From Dasyornis broadbenti (Eukaryota; Chordata; Aves; Passeriformes; Dasyornithidae), in the NCBI GenBank assembly GCA_013397935.1, contig VZRN01011464.1:6174229-6238228 (forward strand): a stretch of DNA of 64,000 bases, given 5' to 3'. The notes below the pieces were generated by a model. That model was given only the letters and a program-made list of their open reading frames with translations. It ran no database searches and was not told the DNA's origin. Shown piece after piece: positions 27,303-42,200 of the stretch. Position numbers and translations under genes: made by a program. Numbering within the stretch: the first letter of the stretch is position 1; the number at the start of each line of letters is the position of its first letter.

Positions 27303-27326
27303 CTTAATACCTTAATACCTTAATCT
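27303..27326 (+). repeat. 8-bp tandem repeat, three copies
   Basis: cttaatac twice, then cttaatct. Confidence 0.95.
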
Positions 27327-30300
27327 TAGTTTAACACCCACGTTCCCCAAGAGGTGTGGAAGCATTTGAGAGCTATTGTCTCTGACTTAGAATTTCTCTC
27401 AATGAAATTTTAGGCCTCTGAAAACTCAGATATTACATAGCTCATTGAATCTCTTGCTGTTAATAAATGGAGACAGGGAAGCAGATACTCCAGTTTGCCC
27501 CATGAGGTGCAAAGGTCTTCCCAACATCCCCAGAGAATTATCAGGCAGTGCTGGCATTGCTCAGCAATCACCTCAGCCTGGTGGCTGCACCCTGGGGAGA
27601 GCAGGAGGCACTACTATGGTGCCAGACATGCCCTCTCTGCAGGATGTTCTAGTTATAATTTACTTTTCTCTTGGCCATATTACCCTCACAATTCTGGTTG
27701 CACAGCAAGTCAGGTTTGAGAAAAGGAAACTTTAACTGTAGGAGGATCTGAGAGTTAAAGTAATGTCCAGCTGAAATGCAAGCAATCTGTCACCGCTGCT
27801 CTTCCATGCTACTGCCTCAGCTACAGGGTTATGGAAAGCTGGACACCATCACAAGTGGTTATGGAATTTTTGTCTGAATCAATGAGCAACACACTTGCCA
27901 AGCCACAAAATAGTCTACTAAAACCAAATCTGAGGTCAATAATACTTCTTATTCCTAATCCTAAATACTTAGATTTCAGCACAATTGCTTTCCTTGTGGA
28001 TGGTGAGACTTTTCATTCACTGAAAAGTACAGAATTTATTTTAAAGCTTGACACTGTATGACTTGCTAGATTAGAACTGCACATAAATATATAAAATCAG
28101 AAAAAGAAAATTCAAGTGAATAATGATATAAATACCCTTCTCAGAAAAGTCCTAGCAACATTGTCTAATTTCAGAATCCCAAATCATAGCATTTAAGAAC
28201 TAAATTGTGACTTAGCCAGACTTTGGGACCCCAAACACACAAAACTGTCATATCCTGCCGATAGCTAGATACTTAAATTTTCCAGAACTCTAGATCTTCA
28301 AGTTCTATCTATCTCTTCATCTCGTCTTATTCCATAATGAAATATTAATGATTTCTAAAAAAATAAAATAAAATTTCATTAAAAAGAGGAGAACAAACAC
28401 TTAAAGGGCTTACTCTTCTTATTGCTGATATGTCTCCCAACCAGCTCCTCTCAGAACCTGGAGTTTGGCAACTCTTCCTCGATGTCTGCATAGCAACGGC
28501 AGTTAAAGCAGATGTAGGCCTTTCTCTGGTAGCTATGAGCCCAGACTTCACATCTGCCTTGCCTTAGGAGGAATTTACTAAGCCCAGACAGTGATCCTAG
28601 GAACTAGGTTGATCCAGCAAAACAAAAGAGTCAAGTTTTGAATGAATATAGCTCCACTGCTTAGTTTTTCTCTGGATCTAGCATCCTCGTGCCTCAATTT
28701 CAATAGAGAGCTGTGTATGCAAATACAACTGCAATAAGACACCCAGTGGCCTGTCATTGGAATAATTCTCCCTACTCCATGTCTACATGGCATGGATCTC
28801 CACTCTTCAGCCCAGGAACACAGGTATCTAGTGCTCACCTGGTGAATCCCACTGCATACAATTTAGCCCCAGGTACTCAAAGTTTCCCTACCTGTTATTT
28901 CCCAGACTGGTATTCCCAAAAGATATCAAAAACAAATCCTACCATTCTATGGAGTCTTTTCTCTTTTGTGCAGACTACAGCCAAGCAGGAGAGGAGAATG
29001 CTCCTAATTTCCAACCCACTTGAAATTAGGTATTACAGTATCTTTTTAGGCACATAAAGAGTCTACAATTTTCTCTTACAGCTAATTAATTCCTGAAGAT
29101 CCCAGAGCCTATACAGCAAACTGACTAATCCGTACCATAATGAGCAATACTTGGACTCTCAAAATAGCTCACAGGAATAATACATGCTAACCACACATAC
29201 CAAAACACTGTGCTATTAGTCAGTGTTCCAAGCATGTTAATTAACCTTTCCATAGTGTCTGTACTACAATGCTCAAAAAATTTATTTTTTAATAATCAAG
29301 CTACAGAACAGAGGCTGAGATCACAAGAGTCTGGGTCACAGGAAGAGTCTGGGTTAAAGCCACAAAAGTTAAAATGGAAATTCTGAGCGAGATTCCACTT
29401 CCAACTGCACATGTTTTATTTTGTTTATGAAATAACTAATTCAGTGGCTGAAAAAAAATAATTGAAAGATATTCTTGAAAAGTGAATATCACTGAAGTCC
29501 TATATTTCACACTTCCTTCTCAAAACAGCTGTCAGAAACCAGCAGCACAAAAAAACCCATAAAAAACCCAAACAAAAAAGTAATGGATGAAGTAGAATAT
29601 GCAGATTTTACTTCATATGTTAACCCCTCTCTTTGAAAAGGCATATGACTAAAACAGCAGTAGAAATGTCTTTTTAAAGAATTCACCTTCCAATCACTAA
29701 GGCAGATGGTCAAAGCCTGGCTAGGCCTTGCATCACGTGCAACCAGCTCCTAAACAGTTTACTGTAGAGTAACTTATGAGCAACTGACAACTACAGCTAG
29801 GTGAGACAAAACACAAACACGTTTATCATTTTCCCAAAGGAAACACCGAGTTCAAATACCTGTTCTACACAATATGGGATCTACACTTGAAGATCTAGTC
29901 AAGGAAATATTTGTAACATCCAGAGGAAAAAAGGAAGTTCAAGACCTCCAAAGAAAGAGAGGGGTGGGTGTTCTATTAAAAGGGGAGACTTCTCTAGAAG
30001 GTGTCTGGGTTTCTGGACAAGATTTCAAAAGGAAAGGTCACCTCCTGAGAATGTGGTATTCTCAATTAGAAAAAGAGGGAAATTGTTATAGATTTAAAAC
30101 AAGTAGGAGAAATACAGTTAGAATTTTGATTAAATCATTCTCCTGAAAAAATTCAATTTTTCCTCCCTCCTCCCCTGTATTCACTTTGGGAACAAAAGCT
30201 TCTAAGAGACTATTGGAAAGAGAGACATTGTTTTCAATGTCTTTTGCAACAGACAGAGAAAATGTTGTACCATTTAGGGTGGGCATCTTTTTCAATCAAG

Positions 30301-31639
30301 CATTACAAGGAGCAGTGGACTAATAGATGTGACAATGAAGGGATTTTGTAATATCCACGTTATATAACGTCTTGATTTCTGTAGATGGTTAGTAGCAACA
30401 AAGCTGTGTTGGACAATGTGAAGTCATCTCTCAAAATAATACAATATGACAGGCCAAGTGCATTCTGGTTTGATTTACACAAGGGATGAATATAGAATAT
30501 CTGCAGTGCAGCCTTTCCCATATCAAACTGATGAAGTCAAAGATGCCTGTAAGTTCCAGAAGTGTGGGGGAAAAACCTTGTCTTGTCCAAGAGTGTCTTC
30601 TCCTTTACTTAATGACTAGTGTAATACAGCATTTAAACTAGACGTGTACAAGAAAGAGATTTTCGGGGTTTATTTATTTCTACATCTCAGAGGCAGTTGG
30701 CATACAGAAAACATGATACAGTGAGTTTAGCATGTGGGGATAATCATGTAGTTAGGAAGCAATGTTTAATCTAGCTGAGGCTGGTAATCTCTGGATGTTG
30801 ATGCAGAGTGTCATGCACTGCCTTGTAGCATTTCCACATGGGTGATCTATTACTTTGCAGCACTAGAATCTGCATTTGATTTCTTAATCTCTTATCTTCT
30901 CCTCAGGGATTCAGTAAATCCATCAGAATTTTACGACTGCCATTCTCTCTGGGCTGTGACACTTTCGCAGTCAAGGATTAAAATCAGGCTTCTAACACAG
31001 CTGCCACTTGCAGCCCTGTGCCCTGCACTTCTGACAGAGATTTGCAGGGCCCGTGCAGGAAGTCTGAAATCCAGCAAAGCACCTCCTGAGAACGCCAAAC
31101 TTGGTTATTAAGGTACACACACACACTTTAAATATAGTGCTTAGCTAAGAACAGCATCAGTACAGAAGCTGACTAATCATTCATCAGTCTTTTACAGAGG
31201 TGGGGGCAACAACCTGGACAGGACCCATCTGATTTTACTCTGCCTCTCCATGCGAATGAACTCTTGGACTTCATCAGTGTTTACAAGTTAGCAAATGGCA
31301 ACCCTTCCCAAAGCAATTGTTTCAGACAACAGGGATAGTTCAGCTGCCTCAGACTCTTATTTTACTGAGAGCTTTACAGACCCTCAGTTTTCAGTAGCTA
31401 GATTTTTTCCACTTTTTTTTTTTTTAAATTTGCAGTGGCACAAATGAAACAGAAATGAAGGTTTGCTGTGCATCCTTCTCTGAATCCCATGAAGACCTGT
31501 GTTGTCACTGTCTTCGTCCTCTTTAGACACTTAGGTGCAATTACATGAAACTCAGAAGTATTGTACAGCAAATAATGTAGGCTCTTGTTTACATGGGTTT
31601 TTTTGTATGGAGTAAACAATAAAATAGTTGTTGATTTTA

Positions 31640-34600
31640 AATGATAAACTTTTATTCTGAATATACTGCTTTTGCACAATAATTAACACAACAGTTCTAG
31701 GATTATAAACTTTTTATAACATTATTGTACAAATTTTTACAAAAAATTATCTTTTTTCCAGGCTTGTCAAGTTCCACAAAAGTGTCAAGAGAACACAAGA
31801 AAAGGGAGAAAGACCTGCTTGCCTCGTAAAAGCAACCAAGTCTTTTTTCTTTTTTCAGAAACGCACACTGAGCATTTCAATAAAAATATCCCAGAAAGCA
31901 TGATCCAGACATTCCATACAACACAAGAAGAGAAGACAGCTTTGTCAGATCACAATCGCAATTTCATGGCATCTGAACAAGACAGTATCCCTTTAGCCTC
32001 AGTGAAATATTACTTCAAGACGATGTTTTTCTTTTAAACTATAAACAGGACAGATGCAAGTAGCTGGGAAGAGGGTGAGGTTAACTTTTCAAAACTCTTG
32101 AATTGTTTTCAGACATTTTGTTTTAATCTTTTTACAATAGTGTACAATGAGTATTAACAATATTAACATTGTGGTATGAACAAAATAATAATAAATCTGG
32201 CCTTTGTTAAAGGCTTGGATGTCTGATGAAGTTAGGGTAGAATTTATCTTAAGAAAGGAATTATTAAGATTTCACCTTAGGACGACATTCCAAAAACACC
32301 CGAGTGTATTGCAGTGCCTTGTAGGCATTAATATATTTTTTAATTACCAGTGTGTTAGCATCTGAATTTTTAGGATCAGCGGTACTGAGGTTGTGTTTTG
32401 GAATTAAATCATACTAAGCATGTTTTCTGAGCTTATGTGTAATGGGAAAAAAAGATCTTAATGTCTCCTCAGTGACACCAAAAAGCTCTCAACCACAGCA
32501 AGTAACACTTGGGTTGCAAAGGTCACTTAAAAGGGATACTGCCTATTTGAAACCAGTAAGGCCAGGTTTTAAGTTAATAAAAGGAATATTGTAGGAAAAC
32601 TTACAAATGGCAGCAACACTGTTGTTTTTTGTCAAGTTAAGCAGTAAAGCCTCAAGCATTAGAAACATGAAAAAGATCATACTAAAGTCTTAAAGGTACA
32701 GGACCTAAAAATCTGGTTAATCAGACATGCTATGTCATGTTAAAAACCTGTTACAAATATGGACCACGGTCAGTGTTTTGGCAGTAATGCTGGTTGTTTA
32801 AATTAAAAAAAACAGAAAGAAACCTTTCATGTTAAGTCTTCAAATCATGTTTTGCACAGTACCATGCTGTAACAACTTTAATGGTGGTTATTTGTCCAAT
32901 GTACAATACACTGCCTGACTTCTGTGTAAACTGAACCAGTCCCAACAGTTCCCTTAGTGCTATTTAAAGGATTTGAGCAACCATCGACAGAGCCTTTTAT
33001 CTGACTTTAAAAACCATAACTTTTTACAATATATTGTATTTAAAAATATTTTAATTTAAAGCTTAGGGTCAAGGTTTTTCTTTCAAAGACAAGAGAAGAT
33101 GACTATGATGCGCTGTAACGATACTCTTCTGCATGAGAATTTGTATTTATTCATGTGAGCTATTTCTATCAGACTGGTATTCACATTTTGGAATAGTGAA
33201 AGTTTAGATTGCATTTTCAATCTATGTTTTGTAATTTTCAGGTATCAGGATATTTCAAAAAAGTCTTGACCATCACTTGGATATATTCCAATATATAATT
33301 TCGAAGTATTTAAAATACTCAGTACTTTCTAAAGTATTCATCAGATGGGTAAATATTGCCTAAATGTTTATATAGGATGTAATAATATTAGCTGGAAGGC
33401 TAAATGTTTTCATAGAAACATGTTTCTTCAGGTCACATAGAGTGGCAAAGGAAAAAACACAGGACATTTCCCTCTTTTGATCACCCAGGAGGGCTATGTG
33501 TCTGCATGGCATGGGCTTCTTCCTCCTTTTACATTTGAGCACTCTAAGGGAAGTGGGATGAGAGCAAAAACCGCAGATGTTTTCTGTGGCTGCATGACTT
33601 TGTGCCGTCTTTCTTTCTCGCTACAAACTCTAATCAAATGCTTATTAAGTAACTCCAAATATGGCCTACCAGCATAAGCAAAGTGTTTTAAAATGTTATA
33701 CAGTGTAAGTTGTTCATGAAGGGTTTCTTTTGGGAAGCTAAGTGAAAACTACAGAAAACTTAATATACTAACAATCTTTCAAGAAATTAAAAGAGCAAAA
33801 TGCAAACTGAAGTGTATTTAAAGAAACCTCAGTGTAAAAGCTGTGAGTGCAGTAAATATTGGCCTAATCCTATAAAACTTGCTCCTCTCATAAAATGTCA
33901 ATTGACCACATTAAGGAAAAATACTGGATGCAGTCTCGGCATTAGAAACACTCAAGCCAGTTTTTGTATTAGGTGGTAACTGGTGCTAGGGTGAACAGAA
34001 GGGCAGCACTACGACTGGAAGGAAGAGCTCCAAGTTTATCTTCACCCATATTATCAACATTAGCTCACCTTCCCTGAGGAGGACCTGAAGTCATCCAACA
34101 TAGTTAATTTTACTTTTAACCCCACGACATTGCTAGACATATTTTTTTAAAAAGCTAGACTTCATCACTAAACAAAAGTTCAGGATTTATTTTTTTCACT
34201 CACTGTATTCCCAAACATGAGAAAATACATAGCTGGAGCCAAGGTACATGAGAAACAAAGAACCAGTCATGAATACAACTACAGTAGATACCTGATCGTT
34301 CAAGCCATGCTGTGGCTTTGAGTAGCTTCTTCAGTTTTCAGAGGGTATCAATGCATGCCCAATCATTTTTTTTAAGCTTTTGGCATGATCAAAATTATAT
34401 CAATCAATTGCCAGCATATACATACCAATGATTTGCATTTTTTTATTTTTTAAAGAGCAAGTGTATTGTGCCATATTAATATTTGCATATTGCAGTTGTT
34501 AGCAGAACTGTACAATACCAGCAGAGTTGCACATTCATTGGTTTAGCTGTCTTGCGATACTGTTTAGTTCTGAAAACTAGAAAAAAAAAGCGCAAATGAT

Positions 34601-36127
34601 ATTTTGCATCAACACTATGCTACACTGTACTATTGCAATTTACTGCACCAATCTGTATCACCAATGAGGTTGTATAAAAACAACTTCTAGAGTTATTATT
34701 CACAATCAAGTATCAATGTGCATACATACAGATTCAAGGCTCCCCATTTGCTTATATTTTTTCTAATCGCAGCAACCAGGTAATTTGCTGTTAAATATTC
34801 TATTTTCAATAATAAATAGCAACAGCATAAGTTTTAATATTATGGGTGGGTTTATATGAAGGAAACAAAGGGGGAACCTGATATGAACCTTAGAGAACAT
34901 ATACTTCCAAAAATAAATGTGTTAAATCTGATTTTTATATTCTTAAAATATCTATACACAGATTTTCATGTGAGATTGTTATTCTGTAAAAAATCCACCT
35001 CAACCCTTTTGTTACAATAGCTATATTTACCCTATTTTCTCAGCTTTTTCATTGCACAGTATATTCAGAGCTCTGTTTCGTAATATAATTTAATATGATT
35101 TGATTGCATCACATTGCAATGTTCAATTTCTCACACGATACAAGAATCACTCAGTTATCTTTTCAATGAACTATACTCTACCATCAAAGAAAACAAACTG
35201 AAAAATAACATAGCATCATCATCATGCAAAATACCCCTGGAAACTAACGTTCAAATATCACAAAGACATTTTTTATTCACAAGCATTTTTGTTTCAGCCT
35301 TTGAAGGATTTCTACTAGCTTTATATGTAACTGCATTGTGAAAAGGAGGTGAATATTACATTGAAATTAACATTTTTTCTGAAAGAAGATGATACCAATT
35401 TTAAGATGAAAATCACTTTTTAGTTACACTCTCCAGTACCTTTGCATTTTGAAACACAGTAGTTTTCTCCCTTCCTTCCTTTCTACATACAATATCAATC
35501 TACGAAAACTTAGCTGGCTGCAGAATTCATTTTGGAAGAATTAACCACTCTTCATAAAGCATTCTGATCATGCTGAACTTCTGCTGAAGACTGGCCAATA
35601 TTTTCATTTTGCTCAACTAGTTTGGACAAAGCTGATGTTAAAAGCAGCCATTGTGGTGCTAGAAATGTATATGGGGGAGAACACTTTCCCTTTTCCTTTT
35701 TTTTTTTTTTTTTTGGTTTTTAAATAACTGTTCATGTAAAAGAATATAAATCTTCAAGATATCCAAAGCTTTAAAGAAATGAAAATCATATACATAAGCT
35801 ATTGTTAGGGGAGCCCTTTTACATGAAGTCATCAAGATTACAACAACGAACAAACAAACAAACAAAAGGTTTTAGATTTCCCCAGTGGAGCACGTACAGA
35901 ATTCTGTTTGGATGGCATAGATGATGCAGCATTCACACACGTTTAAGGATCCGACACGCCAACATGCAGGCATCGTGGTGCCTTGATGAGTCTCACAACG
36001 AGTGGTAACCAGACACGAGCACTGCTGTTCTGCTGCTGTCTCAGTAGCTGACCCTTTCGAAAATGAAACTGAGGCTATCGTTTTGGCCAGGTCTTGATTC
36101 AGTTATGCAGGTTTTGGTTTAGCAAGG
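31640..36127 (-). other. CACNA2D1: Probable 3' UTR of the alpha-2/delta gene
   Basis: Sequence immediately 3' of the TGA on the minus strand, AT-rich, with no supportable reading frame and no recognised transposon. The far end is placed at the AATAAA at 31651-31656. Nearer alternatives are AATAAA motifs at 34186-34191 and 33146-33151. A 3' UTR of about 4 kb would agree with long mammalian CACNA2D1 mRNAs. Where transcription actually ends is inference. A poly(T) run (about 35697-35714) and a short (AAAC)n stretch near 35850-35866 lie inside. Confidence 0.4.
31651..31656 (-). promoter_or_regulatory. Candidate distal polyadenylation signal AATAAA
   Basis: TTTATT on the plus strand, AATAAA on the minus strand, about 4.5 kb after the stop codon. 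It is chosen as the likely distal end only because of its position; other AATAAA motifs occur between it and the stop. Confidence 0.35.
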
Positions 36128-36244
36128 TCATAACTGGCAGCATCTGCTGCCAGATAACAGCCAAAGCAGGACCAACTGAATTGTTACCACAGACCACAGT
36201 GATGGACTCAGACCAGAGGCCCCACCGCAGTCAGCCGAATCTTC
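36128..36244 (-). CDS. CACNA2D1: alpha-2/delta terminal coding exon: GPI-anchor signal and stop
   Basis: 38 codons plus TGA. Encodes EDSADCGGASGLSPSLW followed by the hydrophobic tail VVTIQLVLLWLLSGSRCCQL. The CGG motif is the GPI omega-site region of alpha-2/delta proteins, and the hydrophobic tail is the cleaved GPI signal. Acceptor gtcgacag. The length from the preceding Cys to the stop is close to the mammalian protein. It is separated from the previous exon by 8.7 kb. Confidence 0.95.
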   Translation of the reverse strand, partial: EDSADCGGASGLSPSLWSVVTIQLVLLWLLSGSRCCQL

Positions 36245-39200
36245 CTGTCGACAAGAAAAGAAGAAATCATTTAGCATTAATTACAGTGAAGTCGCTTGAG
36301 AAGTAATCTACAGCTTAGTTTTCAACATTTTGAACTATCCTTGAGGCATCCTTTTTGTTCTTACATATGTTATTTTACTAAAATAACAGTAAAATAATTC
36401 CTGGAAGTTCCTCTGATTTATGATACATAGAGTGGCATTATTACTTTAACTATAAACATGGGAGGATTAAATACTTTCAAGGTTTACTGCAGACACTTAT
36501 GAACTAGATGGGATACTTACACCATCAATCAAGAAATGCTACGGGATATAACTGGGGGCCCCAGTAAACACCATCTATATTCCTTAAAATTACATCAATT
36601 TTAAGATTCTGAGTATGACTTTATTGTGAGAAAAAACAGAAGAATAGATAAGTTTTCAATATTAGAAAGCAAAAACCAAAATATAGTTATGTCCATTTCA
36701 TCAAATGATCACACATTAAAATGAATATGGTCTGCAGGTGAAGATATGATCAAAGAGAATGAAAATCCTTTCTCTGCCTCTGATGCTCTATTCCCATACA
36801 AGAACGAAATTTTTCTATTACACTGTTTGTACGTGCTTGATGCTGTTTGAGGGCTCTCTCTGAGCTGCACTACTCTGTCACGCGTCAGTAACTATTCCTT
36901 ATGCCACACTGCAATAACACCACTTTTCCTCATTCCCTTCTACCATTAATTGCTGTTCTTTGGTCCCATTTTGCCTGTAATGCTTAATACCTTTCACATG
37001 ATGGACCTATTCATTAGTCTGGCTGAAATACATTTGATACCTGTTCTGGAGCCTGTAACATCATAGACTTTGTTTCTCAGGACTGATACAAACTCTGATT
37101 AGCACCTAAAACAGAGGGAAAATTTTCCTGCCATCCCCTCACTGCTTTGTCTGACAAGTCTGAGATTCATGGGCAGCTCTGAAGGCTGGAAATATTTGGT
37201 CTTTCTCTTGTTTTCACTGTGTTCTGTACCAACAGTATTAAAAGATTCTTCATTTTCTAAGAGATCCCAAGCCACCAAGGGCAAGAAAACAGTGTAGGTG
37301 GAAAGGAATTTAGGTATATTGGCAACTGGGGAAACTTCTTGAATAGGAGCAATATGTGCAGGGAAGGACAGACGACTGAATCTGAACAGTAACAGAGACT
37401 GGTTGCTGACACAAAAATCAAAAAGGTTTTAGAACAGAAAGCAGAGGAAAGCTAACATGCAGGGAAAACTCTTGGTTCAGACTGACATGCCACTGAGGCA
37501 TATGCAAATAATATGCCTCAGAAAAGGCTGCTGTGTGTGTGTCTATAAAAAATACAATCAGGATAAATAAGAAAGAGTCATCAAACAACCTTTAATTTAT
37601 TAGCACATCCTTAAGCAAAACTTCCCAGTGTTTCTACACCAATGCTAGGAACATAAAATCAAGACAGAGGAATGAAGACCAGTCATCAATGAACCTTCCC
37701 AAAATAATACACATATCAGAAACCTGATGGAAGGAGAATAATCAGTAGGACAGAGCATTTGTCTTACAGCTTTGTAAGAATGACAGTGAAGGACATATAG
37801 CAGAAGGGAACGATGTAAGGGATGATACAAAATGCAACAGCATAAAAGTATTACAGGAAAAGAGAAGTGTGATGGAATCTCTGTGGGTAAGAAATTTCAG
37901 AGTCTTGTAGTAAAAAAATGTAGCATTAGGATTGCACTGCTGACCGCCTGATCAAAGGGACAATAACAATGTTATGTGAAATTAGAGAAGCCACATACAG
38001 ACTGGATCGAAGCCTTATCAAAGAGAGATGTAGAAAGCACATTTTTGGATATGGTAAATGACTTTTGGAGCAATCAATCTTTGAATCTTTAGTGATGCAC
38101 AGAGCCCCTTGAAAATTACTAGTAGAGTTGCTCTGTATAGCTCTAGGAGCTTTGTAGACCACCATGGAACAGGATTTAGCTTTATCGTGTCCAAACAAAT
38201 TCAAACCAAAAGGTTTCCATTAAAAGAAAGGCAACTGTTTGAAAATTAACAAAAGCATTTAAACGCCCCTCAACCAGACAACCTCAAAGCCAAGAATAAA
38301 AGGAAAACCCCTTAACAAACAAACAAAAAACAGAAAACAGAATCCCCCTTCCCCCAGAAGTAGTATCTCAAAAAGCGAGTTCCTCAAAAGTATTCAAAAA
38401 GAATATTTAGAAATATTGCATTAGATTATCAGGTAAAATGAATGTCACAATTAGAAAAATCAACCATAAACCACCTACACCTAAAAACTCATCTCGCCCA
38501 CCAAAAATGAAAACACACCACCACCCTCCACCAAAAAACCACACAACTCACAAGAAAAACCAAAACCCTAAAGGAACACCCCAGCATGAATCAGTAGGGA
38601 ACTTAAGTACACGGTCATAGAGAAAAGGTTAGTATTTAAGAAATCAAGTTTACTCAAATGTGCAAGAACAAGAAAGTACATAAAAATGGCAGATCAGATG
38701 TAAACAGGAAATAAAGGAGGCTGATAAAGAGTTTTTTATGACCTCCCTGAATAATACACTGAATATGATAATAGAAATTTTTAACTAAATCAAAAGCACA
38801 AAGCCAAATACGATGTTAGGACAACTATTTCACAACAGAGGTGTAAAGACGGAATTTGGAAATTACGGGGCACAGCAAAGGACTTCAATGAATTCTTTAT
38901 ATCAGCTTTAATGGGTTAAAATTTTAATGGTGTTCCTTCCACACAAAATGCGTTCTTTAAAGCTGGTAGGTTTCCAAAGCAGTTTGGAAAAAATACGGAA
39001 AATCAGATAAAGCAGACAAAGTAGACTCAGTACATTATCAGGAAATATCGCATTCACCAAGAGTCTCCTTTAGAAACTCGGATGTAAAAAACCAAAACAA
39101 CCCCAAATCCAAAGAAAATCCAAAAATCAGCATTCAATTTCCTTAGAAAGAAACAAAAATTCATTTCGTCCAAAAACAAATACCTCATGTTGGCTACTAG

Positions 39201-42200
39201 TTTTGATTAACTGGTATCTTTATTAACTTTTCCAGACATGTCTGTCATGTATTAGCTTTATAATTTTCTTATATAGGTTCAGCTTAGGCTTTTTGTTTTC
39301 TTTGGGTGTTGTTTTTTTTTCTTTTTTTTTTAATTGCATTCTACAAGTTCAAAATTCCTAAGGTTTCTGGTCAACAAGGAAGTCCTAAGTGAACTCTGTT
39401 GCACCAGATTTGGAATAGGATGCTAAGATTTCAAGACGCACTGAACTTTCTGGTTTATTTAGTTTGGCTCTGTCACTATTTGCATCTGCATTGTGTCTTG
39501 TCATGCAGCTTTATCTCTATTCAAAGCACCCAAAAATAACCCTGTTGTTTCTTCCTAAAAGTGACTACCATTAAAAACAGAATTATCACTAAAGGTTTCC
39601 TCTCACATGAATTCAATGAACAGCACCCAGTGTTACCTCTTGGTATTTATTATTCTTATCACTGAAATTACTTAGAAGAGTAATCTTTGAAGAAACAGTT
39701 GAAAGTGAAGCAGATTTATAATTTCCAACAGACAGGAGATGTCTGGAGAGTATAAAAAGTAAATGGAACATCTTCAACAAAATTGTGCATAATATGAAGG
39801 GAAAACATCTTTATAGTAAAAACGGCATCCAGTATGGACACCAAGCAAGTAGGCCTCCACATATAGAATTTTACAGTGCTCAGCTTACGTCATCTTGCAT
39901 CAGGTCAAATATTGCAAATTACATTGATAAATTAATCCTACAAACAATATGGACTTGAAAACACTCTGTTGTTCTGTTGTCCATTTCTATTTGGTCTATG
40001 AGTTTTTTTTTTTTTTTTTTAAGTACATCACGATTTATCAACTGCTCTTACATTCAACAGTCATACAATGTAATGATCCTATTGGGTTGAAAATAAGTAT
40101 TTTAATATTTTTTTCTCTCTTCCTAAGACTATATAAAGACGTTTTTAAAGGATTCACAATTCACAAAAGTAGAAAATATCTTGGAAGCCTCATGCAGGAG
40201 GGGCATCATCTTATTACGAACGACAGCATTAAACTGTACCACAGGAAAGTATACAAGGTTTATACACATGTTTCAAGGTTAGTGAGATTTTAACCTCATA
40301 TTGATCAAAGCCACATTACATTTCTGAGGTTTGTAAACCAATTTGCAGTGGTAAACCAGCAGTTCTGCCAAGAACAATTTCTAAATATTGTCTCTGGAAT
40401 CAGTTAATTCTTTTGTGTCCTAAGCCAAGACAAAAATAGTAGTGGCAAAGAAGGTACAGTAAATCCTATCTAAATTAATTTCTTTTCTCCCCAGAATAGA
40501 ACACTGTAATTTTCTTCTGTATTTTAACTGTTGTCAAAACTATTAGAAATGTGAAATATAAAATTAAAAAAGAGAAGAAAGTCTGTTTATGTGCTGATTT
40601 ACACGAATCAAAACAATCAACAGTCCCCTGGAAATGAGTGGGATTCCACCCCCAATTTAAAACCGGATTGAGAAAAATGTCAGTTTTGAATGGTTTTCAA
40701 AATGCCTTTCTTGAAAACACTTCCCCTCCTCTTGAGCTTTAAGAAAACTTCTCAACTCTTTCATCTTTATGTTATTTTTGAGATTTCTTCTAAAATATCT
40801 TATAACAAAGATATATAGCATCATTTTATCTTCTCTTTACATTATCTTATCTTTACCTCTGCTAGGGCAATTAAACATTGAACTATTTTTAAGCAGTTTC
40901 ACTGACATTTTCCATCCTATTATATGAATCACACAAATCCTGAATAACAGATCAGCTGCGGATGTCCTCTCTTTGTTGTGTTCAAAATGATGTCTGTATA
41001 TTACTTCTCTTTGAAGAGAGAGAGAATTGTAAAAGAAATTTTAAAGAACTGTTGTTAGCCACTTTCCTTTCACCAGAAGCGCATGAGAAATTTCTTGCAT
41101 TAATAAATCACATGTCAAATTTCCGTACATGCTTGAGGTAGAGAAGTGTCAAATGCAAATGTCATCTCCTTCATGTCATGCCTTACTATGATAACTGTAG
41201 ATAGGGTTATTTTACAACATCACACACTATGAAAATTATTCATTATTTTCAGAATGGAACTGAATGCTTTTATAAAACCATACATTCATTGTTAAGTATC
41301 AAATCCACATATTTTTTGCTTTATATCAACATTTTCTTGAAGACATTGCCAGTCCAAAATTTTAAAAATACATGTGGAACTATAAATGCTATAAAACTAT
41401 ATATGCTAAGGCCTTACACATATTTGTTCCTCCCTTAGAAGTACACTATGACTATTTAATATCTTAAAACTTTGTTTTTAAACCATAATAATTCATCAGA
41501 ACCCATTGTGCTACTCTGACTTATAAAGGCAATATCTGCCCAAAGAGCTTCTTATCTCGCCTTTGATATCAACTGATTACCTCAAAGTTATATCTTTTAT
41601 AAGCATGTATTTTAAATGTTTCATATTACATGGAGAACACCTTTGCTTTTACTCGAGTCACTTCCAGTTCCAATGCATGATTATTCATAAATTTTGTATT
41701 ACCCACCATTGTCTGGACTACCCTCACAAAGCTGTCAAAGGTGCACAGCTACCCATGCACAGAATGGGGGAAATCCATCAAGATGTATCCAGTTACCTGG
41801 ACTGCTAATCACCCTCAAAGCGCCCACTGACATCCCTGGAAGCTGATGGAAATAGGACCAGTAGGGGCTAAAAATGTGTACAGTTCTTTTCTTTATTCTC
41901 AGGCATGGCAAACAAAACCAGTCTGCATGTACAAAGTAAGAGCAAGCCATTCAAGGCAATGATAATGACTATTTTGTTATCCTTGATGAAAAGTTATAAA
42001 AAAAAAGCCCGTCAGGTTACTGAACCTGATCAGCTGGATTGTATCTGTGTTGGCTTCAGTGATTTTAATATAACTACACAGATTAATGTCCAGAGAAAAC
42101 CCATTTCCAAAATCACAAAGTTATTAAAAACAAGATGGATGAACAAAATTACCTTTATAACTTTCTGCTGCCAAAAGCCTATCAGCTAAAATTATATTCT

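Larger units (their letters stand above)
24016..31639. other. Non-coding intergenic stretch 3' of the alpha-2/delta gene
   Basis: Contains the CR1 fragment at 25983-26170, a poly(T) run at 24545-24563, the G4 motif and an A-rich tract. Nothing else is recognised. In mammals and chicken the region 3' of CACNA2D1 is a long intergenic interval before HGF, which would fit; HGF itself is not seen. Confidence 0.5.

Noticed and set aside
29874..30146. 90-codon plus-strand open frame
   Set aside because: No homology recognised, no splice context; length is within chance for this composition.
1..31639. Search for exons of a flanking gene such as HGF
   Set aside because: No kringle, serine-protease or other recognisable exon was seen on either strand; the neighbour, if any, lies outside.
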